A stretch of DNA of 64,000 nucleotides from Plotosus lineatus (GCA_024760905.1 CM045734.1:248001-312000); one strand, 5' to 3'. Counted from the stretch's first letter, positions 44,227-56,036 are shown. Translations and numbers: made by a program. The notes: generated from the sequence alone by a model not told the origin.

Positions 44227-44967
44227 TAAAACCTCCGCTGAAGAACGCTTAAGATCACGAACTTTTCGCCTCAAGAACATTAAATTTGCGAGCATATAGT
44301 CTCTGCTGACGAACTAGTTTTCGGCGGACGAACCAAACCACGCGGTCGAACAGCGCCACGGTGGCGGCCACGACACCCCTTTCTTTGAGTGGGAAGTGGT
44401 TTGTGTTTGCTAGACATTTTGGACCATATTGAGTGTACTTTTGCTATTATGGGACCGAAAAAGACCCCACCACAGGCGGAGATCATTGAAAAACACGAAC
44501 GAGGTGTGCGTGTTTGTGTGACTCAGCGTCCCAGTACCAGTACAAGGATACAAGGAAGCTATTAAGGGTGTGTGGCTAAAGGTGTTTCCAAACAGTAGGC
44601 GTTTCCAAACTCTCCTTCCAAACAGTAAGTCCCTCCCTCCCTCCCTCCCTCCTCCCACTCCATTCCACTCCATTCCATCAAGCCGTCAACTACCATCACA
44701 AAGGTAAATAAAACGACTTTATTATACAGTACAGTTTATTTCTTTAATTACAATACAATAGACATTTATTATACATAAAATAAGGTATATTTTTGTGTAG
44801 TTTTAAGTCTTATTTAGGAGAGAATTATGTTTTATGGGGACCTGGGAACGAACGGATTGTTCTCATTTTAATGGTTTCTTATGGGAAATAACTGTTCGGA
44901 AGACGAACTTTTCGCCTCACACACACTTTCAGGGAACCAATTATGTTCGTGAGCTGAGGTATCACTG
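44224..44967 (+). mobile_element. Tigger/pogo-type element, internally deleted
   Basis: Ends are inverted repeats: left 'cagtaaaacctccgctgaag', right (outward) 'cagtgatacctcagctcacg'; TA precedes the left end. Inside, 44450-44515 encodes MGPKKTPPQAEIIEKHERGV, resembling the first helix-turn-helix start of Tigger transposases (EIIxxHExG). Most of the transposase is missing. It is a non-autonomous derivative; a second copy with a nested piggyBac is at 57680-59140. Confidence 0.7.
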
Positions 44968-45269
44968 TGTATATATATATAAAATATTATGCTACATGCT
45001 ACACATGCTACAGAACATAAAATCTCACACACACTGGAATATTACCTGAAAAACATTGTAATATTACAGTCCTATTTAGCTAGAAGTATCCAGAATACTA
45101 AAGCAGATTCCATTCTGATGATTACCTGGTTTTCATTCACTTCCTTAGCACTTCAACAAAAACTTGATGTCACACTAGCTCTGATTGCTGACTGGACTTT
45201 CATTCACTTTATAATACTACTGCAGCATAACTTTTTCCTTCCTGAATCATATCAAGCAGTTCTACTTAC
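44968..45269. other. Unit intron 1 segment
   Basis: Continues the unit sequence (compare 13995-14241 and 21680-21963). No additional exon. Confidence 0.5.
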
Positions 45270-45332
45270 CTTTTTCTGATCTTTTGTCGCCTTTCCCGAA
45301 GCCTGAGAAGGTGCACAGCGTTTGTGTAGCAT
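45270..45332 (-). pseudogene. Putative start exon E1, unit U6
   Basis: Minus-strand ATG at 45332; 21 codons beginning MLHKRCAPSQASGKATK and a consensus GTAAGT donor (45264-45269). It has no downstream exons of its own in this position, because the ERV occupies the region to the left. Confidence 0.5.
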
Positions 45333-45530
45333 GAATGAGCTGAATTATAATTAATAACACACAGGAAAAAAACACATGTGCACAAAGTGGGCACGTAAAA
45401 TAAAAAAGCACCACATGCACCATCTCAATCAATCTGAAGGAGGGAGCACAGCCATTGGCTGAATTTGAATCACGTGACAGTTACTCCTCAATCCAATACG
45501 GGTGGGAGTGGGGGTGGGGTGGGAATAAAC
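45333..45530 (-). promoter_or_regulatory. Putative family promoter (U6)
   Basis: Minus strand: GC-rich box, CCAAT-like elements (attgg near 45493; ccaat near 45452), and a CACGTG E-box at 45472-45477, in the same order as U2. Confidence 0.4.
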
Positions 45531-45636
45531 ATGAATAGTCAAAGCCCTACTTCATAGATTTTACGTTCATTTATTTATGTGTCTGTTTATATATGTATTT
45601 ATTTATTTATTAACACTATGATATATATATATATAA

Positions 45637-48600
45637 TGCAGCCGTGAGGGGGGGGCACAAACCAGTGTCTCTCCCTCACGCCGGTCCCAAGCCCGGATAA
45701 ATGCAGAGGGTTGCGTCAGGAAGGGCATCCGGCGTAAACAAATGCCAAAATAAACTATGAATCACAAGAAAGAATGACATACCCGGATCGGTCGAGGCCG
45801 GGTTAACAACGATCGCCATCAGTGCCGTCAACCAACAGGGTGCTGATGGAAATTGGACTACTGTTGGTCGAAGACGTCGAAGAAGGAGAGGCGGGAGGCG
45901 TGTCCGTTGCCAGAGAGAGAAGAGGAAAGGCATGAGTCTAGGACTGAAAGTAGGGACTTTGAATATTGGAACTATGACAGGAAAAGGTAGAGAGCTGGCT
46001 GACATGATGCAGAGGAGGAAGGTGGACATACTGTGTGTTCAGGAGACCAGGTGGAAAGGTCGCAAGGCTAGAAACATAGGAGCAGGGTTTAAGCTGTTTT
46101 ATCACGGTGTGGATGGGAAGAGAAATGGAGTCGGAGTCATCTTGAAGGAGGAGTTTGCCAGGAATGTTCTAGAAGTGAAAAGAGTGTCAGACAGAGTGAT
46201 GAGTCTCAAGTTAGAAATTAAAGGTGTGATGGTCAATGTTGTTAGTGCTTATGCCCCACAGACAGGATGAGCGAGAAGAAGGAGAGATTCTGGAGTGAGT
46301 TAGATGAAGTGATGCAGAGTACCCCCAGAGGTGAAAGAGTGGTCATTGGGGCAGACTTCAATGGACATGTTGGTGCAGGAAACAGAGGGGACGAGGAAGT
46401 GATGGGTAGGTTTGGTATCCAGGACAGGAACGCAGAAGGACAGATGTTGGTCGATTTTGCAAAAAGGATGGAAATGGCTGTGGTGAATACTTTCTTCCAG
46501 AAGAGAGCGGAGCATAGGGTGACTTATAAAAGTGGAGGAAGGAGCACACAGGTAGACTACCTCTTGTGCAGGCGATGTAATGTAAAGGAAGTCAGTGACT
46601 GCAAAGTAGTAGCAGGTGAGAGTGTTGCCAAACAGCATAGGATGGTGGTGTGCAGGATGATGCTGATGGTGAGGAAGGTGAAGAAGGCAAAGGCAGAGCA
46701 GAAGACAAAGTGGTGAAAGTTGAAAGGAAGAGTGTCGGGTTGTCTTCAAGGAGGAGTTGAAACAGGCTTTGGGTGGTCACGAAGTGCTTCCAGATGACTG
46801 GACAACTACAGCTAATGTGATCAGGGAGATAGGTAGGAAAATACTTGGTGTGTCCTCTGGAAGGAAAGTAGATAAGGAGACTTGGTGGTGGAATGAGGAA
46901 GTGCAGGAGTGTGTACAAAGGAAGAGATTAGCTAAGAAGAAGTGGGACATTGAGAAAACCGAAGAGAGTAAACAGGAGTACAGGGAGACACAGCGTAAGG
47001 CAAAGGTAGCAGTGTCAAAGGCCAAACAGAGTGCGTTTGATGACTTGTATGCTCGGCTGGAAAGTAAGGAGGGAGAAATGATTTATACAGGTTGGCACAG
47101 CAGAGAAATAGAGATGGGAAGGACGTGCAGCAAGTTAGATTGATAAAGGACAGAGAGGGAAATGTATTGACTGATGACAGAAGTGTGCTGGGAAGATGGA
47201 AAGAGTACTTTGAAGAGCTGATGAATGAGGAAAATGAGAGAGAAAAAGAGTAGAAGAGGTGACTGTTGAGGACCAGGAAGTAGCAAAGATTAGTAAGGGT
47301 GAAGTGAGGAGGGCATTGAAGAGGATGAAGAATGGAAAGGCAGTTGGTCCTGATGACATACCGGTGGAGGTATGGGAAGTGTCTAGGAGAGGTAGCAGTA
47401 GATTTTCTGACAAGAACATTTAACAAGGTCTTAGAGAGTGAGAGGATGCCAGAGGAATGGAGGAGAAGTGTGCTGGTGCCCATTTTTAAGAACAAGGAGA
47501 CGTGCAGAGTTGTGGCAACTACAGAGGGATAAAGTTGATGAGCCATACGATGAAGTTATGGGAAAGAATAGTGGAAGCTAGACTAAGCGGCAGAAGTCAG
47601 CATTTGTGAACAACAGTTTGGTTTCATGCCCAGAAAGAGCACCACAGATGCAGTGTTTGCCTTGAGGATGTTAATGGAGAAGTACAGAGAAGGTCAGACG
47701 GAGCTGCATTGTGCCTTTGTGGATCTGGAGAAAGCATATGACAGGGTGCCGAGAGAACTGTGGTATTGCATGAGGAAGTCTGGAGTGGCAGAGAAGTATG
47801 TTAGAGTGGTGCAGGACATGTATGAGAGATGTAAGACAGTGGTGAGGTGTGCTGTCGGTGTGACAGAAGAGTTCAAGGTGGAGGTGGGACTGCATCAAGG
47901 GTCAGCTCTCAGCCCCTTCTTGTTCGCTATGGTGATGGACAGGCTGACAGACGAGGTTAGACAAGATTCCCCATGGACTATGATGTTTGCAGATGACATT
48001 GTAATCTGTAGTGAGAGCAGAGAACAAGTGCAGGAAAATCTAGAGAGGTGGAGGTATGCCCTGGAAAGGAGGGGAATGAAGATTAGCCTCAGTAAGACAG
48101 AGTACATGTGCATGAATGCCAAGGACCAAAGAGGAACGGTGAGATTACAGGGAGCAGAGATAAGAAAGGTGGAGGATTTTAAGTACTTAGGCTCAACAAT
48201 CCAGAGCAATGGCGAGTGTGGAAAGAGGACAAGAAGCGTGTGCAGGCAGGTTGGAATGGTTGGAGAAAAGTGTCCGGTGTGATGTGTGATAGGAGGGTAT
48301 CGGCAAAAATGAAAGGAAAAGTGTACAAAAGCGGTGTTGAGGCCAACGATGCTGTATGGGTTAGAAACAGTGGCCCTGGGAAAAGACAGGAGGCAGAGTT
48401 GGAGGTAGCAGAGATGAAAATGTTGAGGTTCTCTTTGGGAGTAACGAGGATGGATAGGATTAGGAATGAGTACGTCAGAGGGACAGCACATGTAAGACGT
48501 TTTGGGAGACAAAGTCAGAGAGGCTAGATTGAGATGGTTTGGACATGTACAGAGGAGGGATAGTGAGTATATTGGTAATAGGATGCTGAGGCTGGAACTA

Positions 48601-48775
48601 CCAGGCAAAAGGCCTAGAAAGGAAGACCAAAGAGAAGATTCATGGATGTGGTAAAGGAGGACATGAAGGTCGTTGGTGTAAGAGAAGAAGATGCAAAGGA
48701 TAGGGTGAGATGGAGGCAGATGATTAGCTGTGGCGACCCCTGGGGGGAGAAGCAGAAAGGGAAAGAAGAAGAAGA

Positions 48776-48776
<1 letters not shown>
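45637..48776 (+). mobile_element. Near full-length, decayed RTE-type LINE
   Basis: Plus strand. The 5' UTR begins 'gcagccgtgagg' at 45640; the 3' tail ctgtggcgacccctgggggg and GAA-rich end are at 48730-48776. It sits inside a TA-rich run that is uninterrupted in U1 (14587-14634) and U2 (about 22330-22340). ORF pieces in several frames: endonuclease 45932-46716 (VGTLNIGTM, VQETRWKGRK, IGADFNGHVG), palm/linker 46757-47143, RT 47332-48282 (CAFVDLEKAYDRVPREL, LHQGSALSPFLFAMV, MMFADDIVIC at 47982). At least six frameshifts, so it is older or faster-decaying than 24065-27216. Confidence 0.85.

Positions 48777-48826
<50 letters not shown>
48777..48826. repeat. (TA)n microsatellite
   Basis: About 24 TA units directly after the RTE tail; probably part of the insertion target. 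Confidence 0.9.
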
Positions 48827-48832
<6 letters not shown>

Positions 48833-48843
48833 TAAATAAAAAA

Positions 48844-48940
48844 ATTTGGATCTGAGACCACCTTATGGGGTCTTGAACCGCTGACCTTCAGATTGGCAGT
48901 CCAGTGCCTTATCCACAAGACTATCTCCGGATCCATGCTG
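48844..48940 (-). repeat. tRNA-derived SINE (third unit copy)
   Basis: Same position relative to unit sequence as 14640-14742 and 22356-22450. Minus strand B-box-like 'ggttcaagacc'. Confidence 0.6.
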
Positions 48941-49147
48941 ATCATGACAAAAAGTACTACTTTATTATTATTTTATTTATTAAAAAAAATAATTGAAAAA
49001 AATAAAAAAAATATTTGCATCCACACACATATTAAGGATACATGATATATTGATTTTTATTAATCATGCAATGTAAACAATACCATAAAACAATTATATA
49101 TGCGTATATTTTTTATTAATTATTCAATGTTATTTATTATTGATCAT

Positions 49148-50092
49148 CTTCTTCTTTATCTTTTGGCTTTTCCCTTCAGGGGTCGCCACAGCAAACCATC
49201 CACCTCCACCGTCCTATCAAACATCACACCAGACACTTTCACCCAGCTGTTCCGGCCTGCCTGCACACTCTTCTTCACCTCTTTGACTACACTCTCTATT
49301 GCTCTGGATGGTTGAGCCGAAGTAATTAAAGTCCTCCACCTTCTTCATCTGTGCTCCCTTTAACCTCAACCGTTCCTCTTGGGTTCTTCTCGTTCATAGA
49401 CGTGCATTCTGTCTTACTGAGGCAAACCTTCCTTCTTCTTCTGTCCAGAGCATACCTCCACTTCTCGAGATTTTCCTCCACTCGTTCTCTGCTCTCAATA
49501 CCGATCACAGGTTCTCTTCTAGCTCACATCCTGCCTGTGGGGCGTAAGCACTAACAACATCGAACATCACGCCTTCAATTTCTCACTTGAGACTCATCAC
49601 TCTGTCTGACACTCTTTTCACTTCTAAAACATTCCTGACAAACCCCTCTTTCATGATGACTCCGACTCCATTTCTCTTCCCATTCACACCACGATAAAAC
49701 AGCTTAAACGCCGCTCCTGAGCTTCTCGCCTTGCTACCTTTCCACCTGGTCTCCTGAACAACACAGTATGTCCACCTTCCTCCCGTGCATCATGTCAGCC
49801 AGCTCTCTGGCTTTCCCTGTCATAGTTCCAACATTCAAAGTCCCTACTCTCAGGCCTAGACTCATGCCTTCCCTCTTCTCTCTGCTCCTGGTTAGTTAAC
49901 AGCACTGATGGCGGTCGTTGTTAACCCGGGCCTCGACCGATCCGGTATGGAATCCTTATTTGTGACTCGCATAAACATTTGTGGTTTTATGTCAGATGCC
50001 CTTCCTGACTCAACCCTCTGAATTTATCCGGCCTTGGGACCGGCGTGAGGAAGAACACTGGCTTGTGCCCCCCCCCCCCACGGCTGCTTTAG
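49148..50092 (-). mobile_element. Internally deleted RTE-type LINE, duplicate of 22640-23905
   Basis: Same element and same deletion junction ('gatcacaggttctcttctag', 49503-49522 against 23308-23327). It has an additional loss of about 320 bases near the 3' end ('ccacctccaccgtcctatca'). Confidence 0.75.
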
Positions 50093-50125
50093 TCGTAGTA
50101 GATAATATATGATATAATATAATAT

Positions 50126-50246
50126 ACAGTCGGTCCCCAACTTACGAAATTAATCCGTTCCAGAGCCCTCTTCGTATAGCAGGGATTTCGTAAGAAGAAG
50201 TCGCATTTTACATGTTAAACACCTAATTCGTTCCGAGGCTCCAGTC
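50126..50246. repeat. Tigger/pogo-like terminal fragment, duplicate
   Basis: 'tacagtcggtccccaactta' onward, paired with 23944-24064. It runs without interruption into 'ctttggactggat', showing the empty site of the RTE at 24065-27216. Confidence 0.55.
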
Positions 50247-50309
50247 TTTGGACTGGATAAGCCCCATAAACTCTTGAAAATGATAAAAGTACACCAATTT
50301 TGTATGAAA

Positions 50310-50665
50310 TATGTGTTAAAAGTTAAATCTGTGAGAACACAGCAGACCGAGTAATAGCGATTATCTCTGCTGGCCCACTATATTTAGGATCATCACCTAA
50401 TTGTCCTGATCGATTAAAGAGCCGTACCAGTACCATGTCTGCCACCTGAAACGGGCGAGTAGGCACAGGAGGTCGTAACGGTGTAGATTTATTCGCATCC
50501 GTCCATGATTCATGCAGTTTATCAATTCGGGCAGCAGAGTACTCGTCCATGTGTGCTGGTAAATCAGATGTACACAGGGCTGACTTACCTTTTCTCCACG
50601 ACAGAGGGAAAGGCCGCCCAAAAACGAGTGACCAAAAACAACCAATGAAGATAAGGAGGCTGATC
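50310..50665 (-). pseudogene. Retroelement integrase C-terminal remnant
   Basis: Minus strand: FGRPFPLS-like start, HMDEYSAARIDKLHESWTDA, RPFQVADMVLVRLFNRSGQL, then PKYSGPAEIIAITRSAV. The D-M-V-L-V strand followed by K-Y-S-G-P is typical of retroviral and Ty3-type integrase C-terminal domains. It differs from the ERV at 37-44 kb. The copy at 27290-30745 is split by a LINE. Confidence 0.6.
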
Positions 50666-51375
50666 TATGTGAGAAATCCTGCGATGACACTGTGCTCCCT
50701 TTGGACTTTAATAAGTGAGACCCTGGGTGTCCACAATTGCCAACAGAAGGTGAAACGTCCTAATAAATGGTTTTTCAGCACCAGTTGCAGCACTGTCACG
50801 TACGTCCTGTTTCTTGGTGCGACGCGAATATTAATATTTCTTTCTCGTCATCGTTATTCAAAGGTCGACGATGTGTCACATTTCCTGTGGTACCTGCAGC
50901 CGACCGGGGATGAACCGAGAATGGACTTCTTGAGTAAGAGCCAACAATCCCTTCAGTACATCAGCAGCCTCCGCCGCACAGAAATGTGTGCAGCCGCAAC
51001 AATAAATTGTTGAAAGAATACGATCGGGTTTTTCGACAGGCTGGACCTGACGATGGCAGAGAAAGACCTCCGTGACAACCTCCAGGCCTTCAAGGAAATT
51101 CTACAGCCGATGAGAAAGCCTGCCTGGAAGTTTAATGGCCCTTTTTTCTGTTTATTACTACAACTCTAGGTATGAACGACTGATGGAAGGAACACGGGTG
51201 TCAAAGCCTGCCAGAAGATTCTGGGGGTGGCAAAACCCGACACGCTCCTTACATCCGGAAATTCATCAACGACCTCGCGACCGAGCCAGAGAAGACCACC
51301 AATCGTGACTACTGCAAATCTCTCCTGGTGTTCAAACATTTTCAGCGCCCAGGAGCTGTGGAAGGCATGACGGTG
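50655..51375 (+). pseudogene. Old plus-strand copy of family exons 3-5
   Basis: Exon 3 remnant about 50660-50757 (SETLGVHNCQQ), exon 4 about 50868-51108 (FLWYLQPTGDEPRMDFLSKS, then broken frame, then LDLTMAEKDLRDNLQAFKE), exon 5 about 51172-51372 (YERLMEGTR, later FKHFQRPGAVEGMT in a shifted frame). Frameshifts in exons 4 and 5. It lies head to head with the minus-strand start exon at 52029. Confidence 0.7.
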
Positions 51376-51644
51376 ACTGCATCTATGATCAATTATGAAT
51401 ATAATATACAATATAACAAAGTTACGGTATGCATCATATGACATGTGCAATGATCAACGGAAGTAAACTCCTATGTATATGTGACATGAGCTAAAATATG
51501 CTTTTTAAACACAGCTTTTTATAGACAGTCCTACTCATTAATACAGTACTAATGTAGTAATGATGAAGAAAATCATAACTTTTTTCTGTGATATTTATTG
51601 ATAAAATATAAACATTATACATCACATATATAGATATGCATACA

Positions 51645-51680
<36 letters not shown>

Positions 51681-52028
51681 TATATATGTAATATTATGCT
51701 ACATGCTACAGAACATAAAATCTAACACAAAAAAAAAAAAACATTCTTAACATTAACTTCGGTACAGGACTGCAATATTAACTGAAAAACATTGTGATAT
51801 TACATGACTATATAGCTAGAAGGATCCAGAATACTAGGGCAGATTCCATTCTGACGATTACCTCGTTTTCAATCACTTCCTTCGCACTTTCACAAAAACT
51901 TGATGTTACACTAGCTCCGATTGCCTTCTTATTTTACCTTATGTAGCAGGCTGTACTTTCATTCACTTTATCATACAACTGCAGCATAACCTTTTCTTTC
52001 CTGAATCATATCAAGCAGTTCTACTTAC
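51376..52028. other. Unit intron 1 with (ATAC)n run
   Basis: Shares order with 13850-14241; 51637-51675 is a (ATAC)n microsatellite. No other exon. Confidence 0.5.
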
Positions 52029-52080
52029 CTTTTTCTGATCCTTTGTCACCTTACCCGAAGCCTGAGAAGGCGCAGTGTTT
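52029..52080 (-). pseudogene. Truncated start exon E1, unit U5
   Basis: Donor at 52023-52028 and about 17 codons (reading ...APSQASGKVTKDQKK) remain. The ATG and promoter are replaced by sequence joining the 3' UTR of U4 near 52085. Confidence 0.45.
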
Positions 52081-52566
52081 GTTTTTCGTTTAAATTTGAT
52101 TTTGTTTTCATTTTGTGTTTGAAATGTATCAAGACAAGAAATCCGGTCTGATAAGGGGTCGAAGCTGACAAAAGATTAAGGTTTCTGAATTATGTTCGAC
52201 TGTAATGATGTTTCAACATGTCGAGAGCAGGTCTTCCACCCCGAACCTTGGGATCGATTATCGAGTGTCTCACCTCCAGGTCACCCCTTTCCTGTCTTTA
52301 GATTGAGGCATGTAAAAAGATTCTAATGATACAAATGATAATACGAACAACAACAATAATTGTTGCAATAATACTGTTTATTGAACATGATCAAATATGA
52401 GATCCTAATATAGTATATATTGATGTTAAAATATTTTGAGCAAGTGCAAAGAAACAAAACGTGCCCCCCCCACACTGTGCAGGAAACTTGACTGGGCATA
52501 ACACATATCATGCATTAATTGTGCACAATGGATGCAATCAGTCTCTCAACCATTTCTCTCTTTCAG
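52081..52566 (-). other. Former 3' UTR of U4
   Basis: Same sequence as 31905-32356. AATAAA on the minus strand at 52377-52382, about 185 bases beyond the stop position. Confidence 0.55.
52377..52382 (-). terminator. Polyadenylation signal AATAAA (U4)
   Basis: Conserved across U2, U3 and U4. Confidence 0.5.
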
Positions 52567-52979
52567 CTAGCTGTCAAGCCACTCCAGGTCAAGTCCTTCT
52601 CCCTTAAACGATTTTCTCTTGACCCCATAGTCAAAAAGCAGCTCACCGTCTACAGGAATGTCTTTTATGGCTCTGAACAAGATCACACATCCTTGTTCTC
52701 ACCGCTGTCTTTGAGCACGCAGTGCAGTGGCTTTAAATTAGCTCTTTTCGAGGAATGGTTGATCCTCCGTCCAAATGTGTCTTTACCTGGGTGACACTCG
52801 CACGAGGAAGACTCGGCATCGACGCAGAGATCATTCCGCCCAGATTTAAAGAAAAAAAAGGTAGGCCGGCTGGATGTTGGGGTCATTCATTTTCGCACGA
52901 CCCTCAGCAGCGGTGATCACCTTTCCGTGGTAGTCACACACGATGTCGCCTTTAGAAAACGGCTTGGCTGCGACTACAC
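52567..52979 (-). pseudogene. KMT5A/SETD8-like SET-domain exon (E11), U4
   Basis: Acceptor at 52980-52986. Reads VVAAKPFSKGDIVCDYHGKV, ITAAEGRAKMNDPNIQPAYL, then a T-run with eight T (one more than the in-frame number) and, in the next frame, SGRNDLCVDAE, FGRRINHSSKRANLKP. A 2-base insertion at about 52686-52688 then creates a stop before the FDYG-type catalytic motif. The lesions differ from those in U3, so the two exons decayed independently after duplication, or one parent was still open then. Confidence 0.8.
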
Positions 52980-53818
52980 CTGGAAACAAGAGAACATGAC
53001 ATTTTCACTTTGAGTGGTTTAAAAAAAAAAAAAAAAAACCCTCAAAAGTTGATCGTTACAATTGGGCAAAGTTTTAATCTTTCTCCACTTTGACATTCAG
53101 AGCAGGGTGCAGAAACTGAAAAGAAAAATTAAAGGTTTCTTACCCAGCCCCCTTTCAGAACCGAAGTCTTTGATCACCAGTCCTGTCCATTTCTGGTGAG
53201 ACACACACCGAATGATAGCCGGGTCCGTCTCGATGGTGGACTTGTGGGCTGCCGTCCACATCTTCACGATGTCCTCAGCACTCGGACAGTTGGCCATCCA
53301 CTCCTCCTTTTCCATTAACCTGTGAACTTTCCCCACCGCTGGCTTCCTGGCACTGAAGTGTGCTGAAAAAGAGAACAGAATAACTTTGTCACGGCAGTTG
53401 TTTGCCTCAGTAAATAAGTTGCATAGTTTGAGATTATTAATGCTTATCCGCATTATAGTGTTTCGGGCTTAGGAGTACTGTACTTACATAGCAGATACCG
53501 CTGCCTCTCTGCATACTGACAAGCTCGCCACTCGTCATAATGCACACGGCCCTCGCTAAATCCCGCCTGCACCCTGGCCTTTTTGGACGGAGGCTGGCCA
53601 TGTTTGGTCACTGGGAAGCTCCTGGTGAAATCAGAAAAGTTTCTGTCCACATGCTTGCGGGCTTGATCGGGGTCGCCGTCCGAGGACTCGTTTGGTGAGA
53701 AGAAGCTGTAAAATTAGAGAAAGTTAAAAGGGTTAAAATAGTACAACTTGGTAAGTATACATGAAATATGATTGCGATGCATGACTGCCTTGTGAAATGA
53801 GATAATGAGGAGACCTAC

Positions 53819-55296
53819 CGTCCCAGGGTGTCCAACAGTGTAGCCGTTTGGACAATGGATTCATCCGCCCGCATTCCGTAATGCTGCTCGGCCACAGCAG
53901 TAGAATGGGCCGGATAGTGGCTAACGTTCTGCTTCTGCGTCTCTGTGAAGAGCAACGCTGCCTCAGTCTCCACCGCCCTTCGCACCTCCCGACTGTTGGC
54001 CGGTTTGACGTGGTAGCTGCAAGAAGACAAAGTGACATGAAATGTTATTCGCGATATGATTGTGTTTGATGCACCGAAAAAAATAGAAAAAAATCGTCTG
54101 CTTGTTGTTTTTGTTTCTGGCCGCTTGCTACGGTGTTTACTGACAGTGGCTCAGGAGATCGTGCACAGACGCCGACCGGGCAGACAAGGCCTCGGCTATG
54201 CCCAAAATGGACCTGCGGGAATTCACTCCGGAGCAGCTGCGAGAGTACGACGGCGTATAAAACCCGCACATTCTCAAGGCCGTCAACATGAAAGTCTTTG
54301 ACGTGACAAGTGGCAAAAAGTTTTACTGAACAATTTTTCAAGGTAAGTCTTACAATTCTTTTTCCTCATCACTTTCTAAAATCAGTTTTCCTCCAATACA
54401 TGTTGCATTCTTTTCCATATTTCAATCTGACATGAAAGTCAAATTAAAATGATATGTAAATAATGTTCAATTGAAATACAGCGTGTACTTCAACAAATCT
54501 TTTTTTTTCCTCTGTCGTATTTATTTGTATCATCGTGTAATATAAAACATTTATACATCAGCACATGGATTCATGTAGGTACTCACATTTTGTGAAACCG
54601 GCCAATGTCGTTGGTGACACGATGAACGGGCTTCCCAGTCGAAGAAATGAAAAAATTGTCAATTTTGCTTCTGAGGTATCCCGGACGAATGTGTTCGTAG
54701 TATGCTTGAAACCACTTGGGGGACAAAAGAGACAATTTCTTGAATGTAAAATAGTGTAAGCAGTTGAAAAATCGCTTTCACAATGAGACATAAGTGGTGA
54801 GCATATTTAGCTGTTAAAGAACTTACAGCTTCCTCCTCCTGGGTCAGGGCAAATGTGGCCACCTGCATAGTTGCCGTCTTATGTTGGCTGACGCCGATCA
54901 CCACCCTTGCGTTTTTGTGTTTTCTGTTCACCCACTCTTTTGTCTGGAAAAGAATTGAAGTGGCAGGAAATGTATGAATGAATTATTTTTCAAAAATACA
55001 TTTCAACACGTGAAAAAAAACCCTCCCAGATAAAATAGCACGAGCTAAAAAACAAATTTCCTCAGGCTATTAAAATAGATGCACTCACCGTCATGCCTTT
55101 CACAGCTCCGGGGCATTGAAAATGTTTCAACACCAGGAGAGCTTCGCAGTAGTAGCGATAGGTGAACTTCTCGGACTCGGAGACCTCAAGGTTGGTGATG
55201 AATTTCCCGAATGTAAGGAGCATGTCGTGTTTGGCCACCCTCAGAATCTTCTGGCAGTCTCTGACACTCCGTGTTCCTTCCATCAGCCGTTCATAT
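53819..55296 (-). other. Tyrosine-recombinase-like catalytic region, exons 5-8 of U4
   Basis: Read across the introns: E5 ends VLKHFQCPGAVKGMT (the Arg of other units, QRPGAV, replaced by Cys through a CG-to-CA change at about 55114). E6 has SQHKTATMQVATFAL (beta-hairpin Lys). E7 has FFISSTGKPVHRVTNDI. E8 has SREVRRAVE (second Arg; the usual preceding His is Ser) and HYPAHSTAVAEQHYGM (His-Ser-Thr and nucleophile Tyr). The order Arg, Lys, xxxR, HS/T, Tyr and the spacing fit phage-integrase/Crypton-type recombinases. Assignment is by motif, not by alignment. Confidence 0.65.
54180..54345 (+). pseudogene. PGRMC1/2-like exon fragment in intron 7 (U4)
   Basis: Plus-strand [20 protein letters not shown], a stop, then [20 protein letters not shown] and FY with a stop; a GGTAAGT donor-like end follows at 54351. 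Same fragment as 6790-6945. It is antisense to the host unit and was present before the units duplicated. Confidence 0.75.
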
Positions 55297-56036
55297 CTAG
55301 ATTTGATTTCATTAAAAAACAAAACAAAACAAAAAAAAACACATTTACGATTGTAGTCATAAACAGAAAAAGGGCAAAACGCATAGAAAAGGCAAAGATT
55401 TGCCTCATTTTGCAGACGTCCTTCGAATAAGACCTCGAGACGGGCTTTTTCATCGTCTGTAGAAATTCCTTGAAGGCCTGGAGGTTGTCACGGAGGTCTT
55501 TGTCTGCCATCGTCAGGTCCAGCCTACTTTTCAAGTAGTCGACAAACCTGATCATATTCTTTAAATAGTTTAATACTGTGGCTGCACTCATTTCTGTGCG
55601 GCGGAGGCTGCTGAGGTACTCCCGTGATTGTTGGCTCTTACTTAAGAAGTCCATTCTCAGTTCATCCCCGGTCGGCTGCAGGTACCGCAGGAAACGTGAC
55701 ACATTGTCGACCTTTGAATAACGATGACGAGAAAGAAATATTAATATTAGTATCACACCAAGAAACAGGACGTGTGTGACTGGTTCCGAAAAACCATTCA
55801 TGATGACATATCACCTCCTGTTGGCAGTTGTGGACACCCAGGGTCTCACGTAGATACTTTTTAAAGTCCAAGAGGAGCACAGTGTCATCGTTGAATTTAT
55901 CATATAGACCAGCCTCCTTCATCTTCATGCGTACAGAGGTGGTTGGGATGGATTGTGGCCTGTAAAAAATGCAAAAAAAGAGAGAGAGAGGGAAAAATCA
56001 AATCAAAAGACAAAAATCAAATTATAATACATGTTT

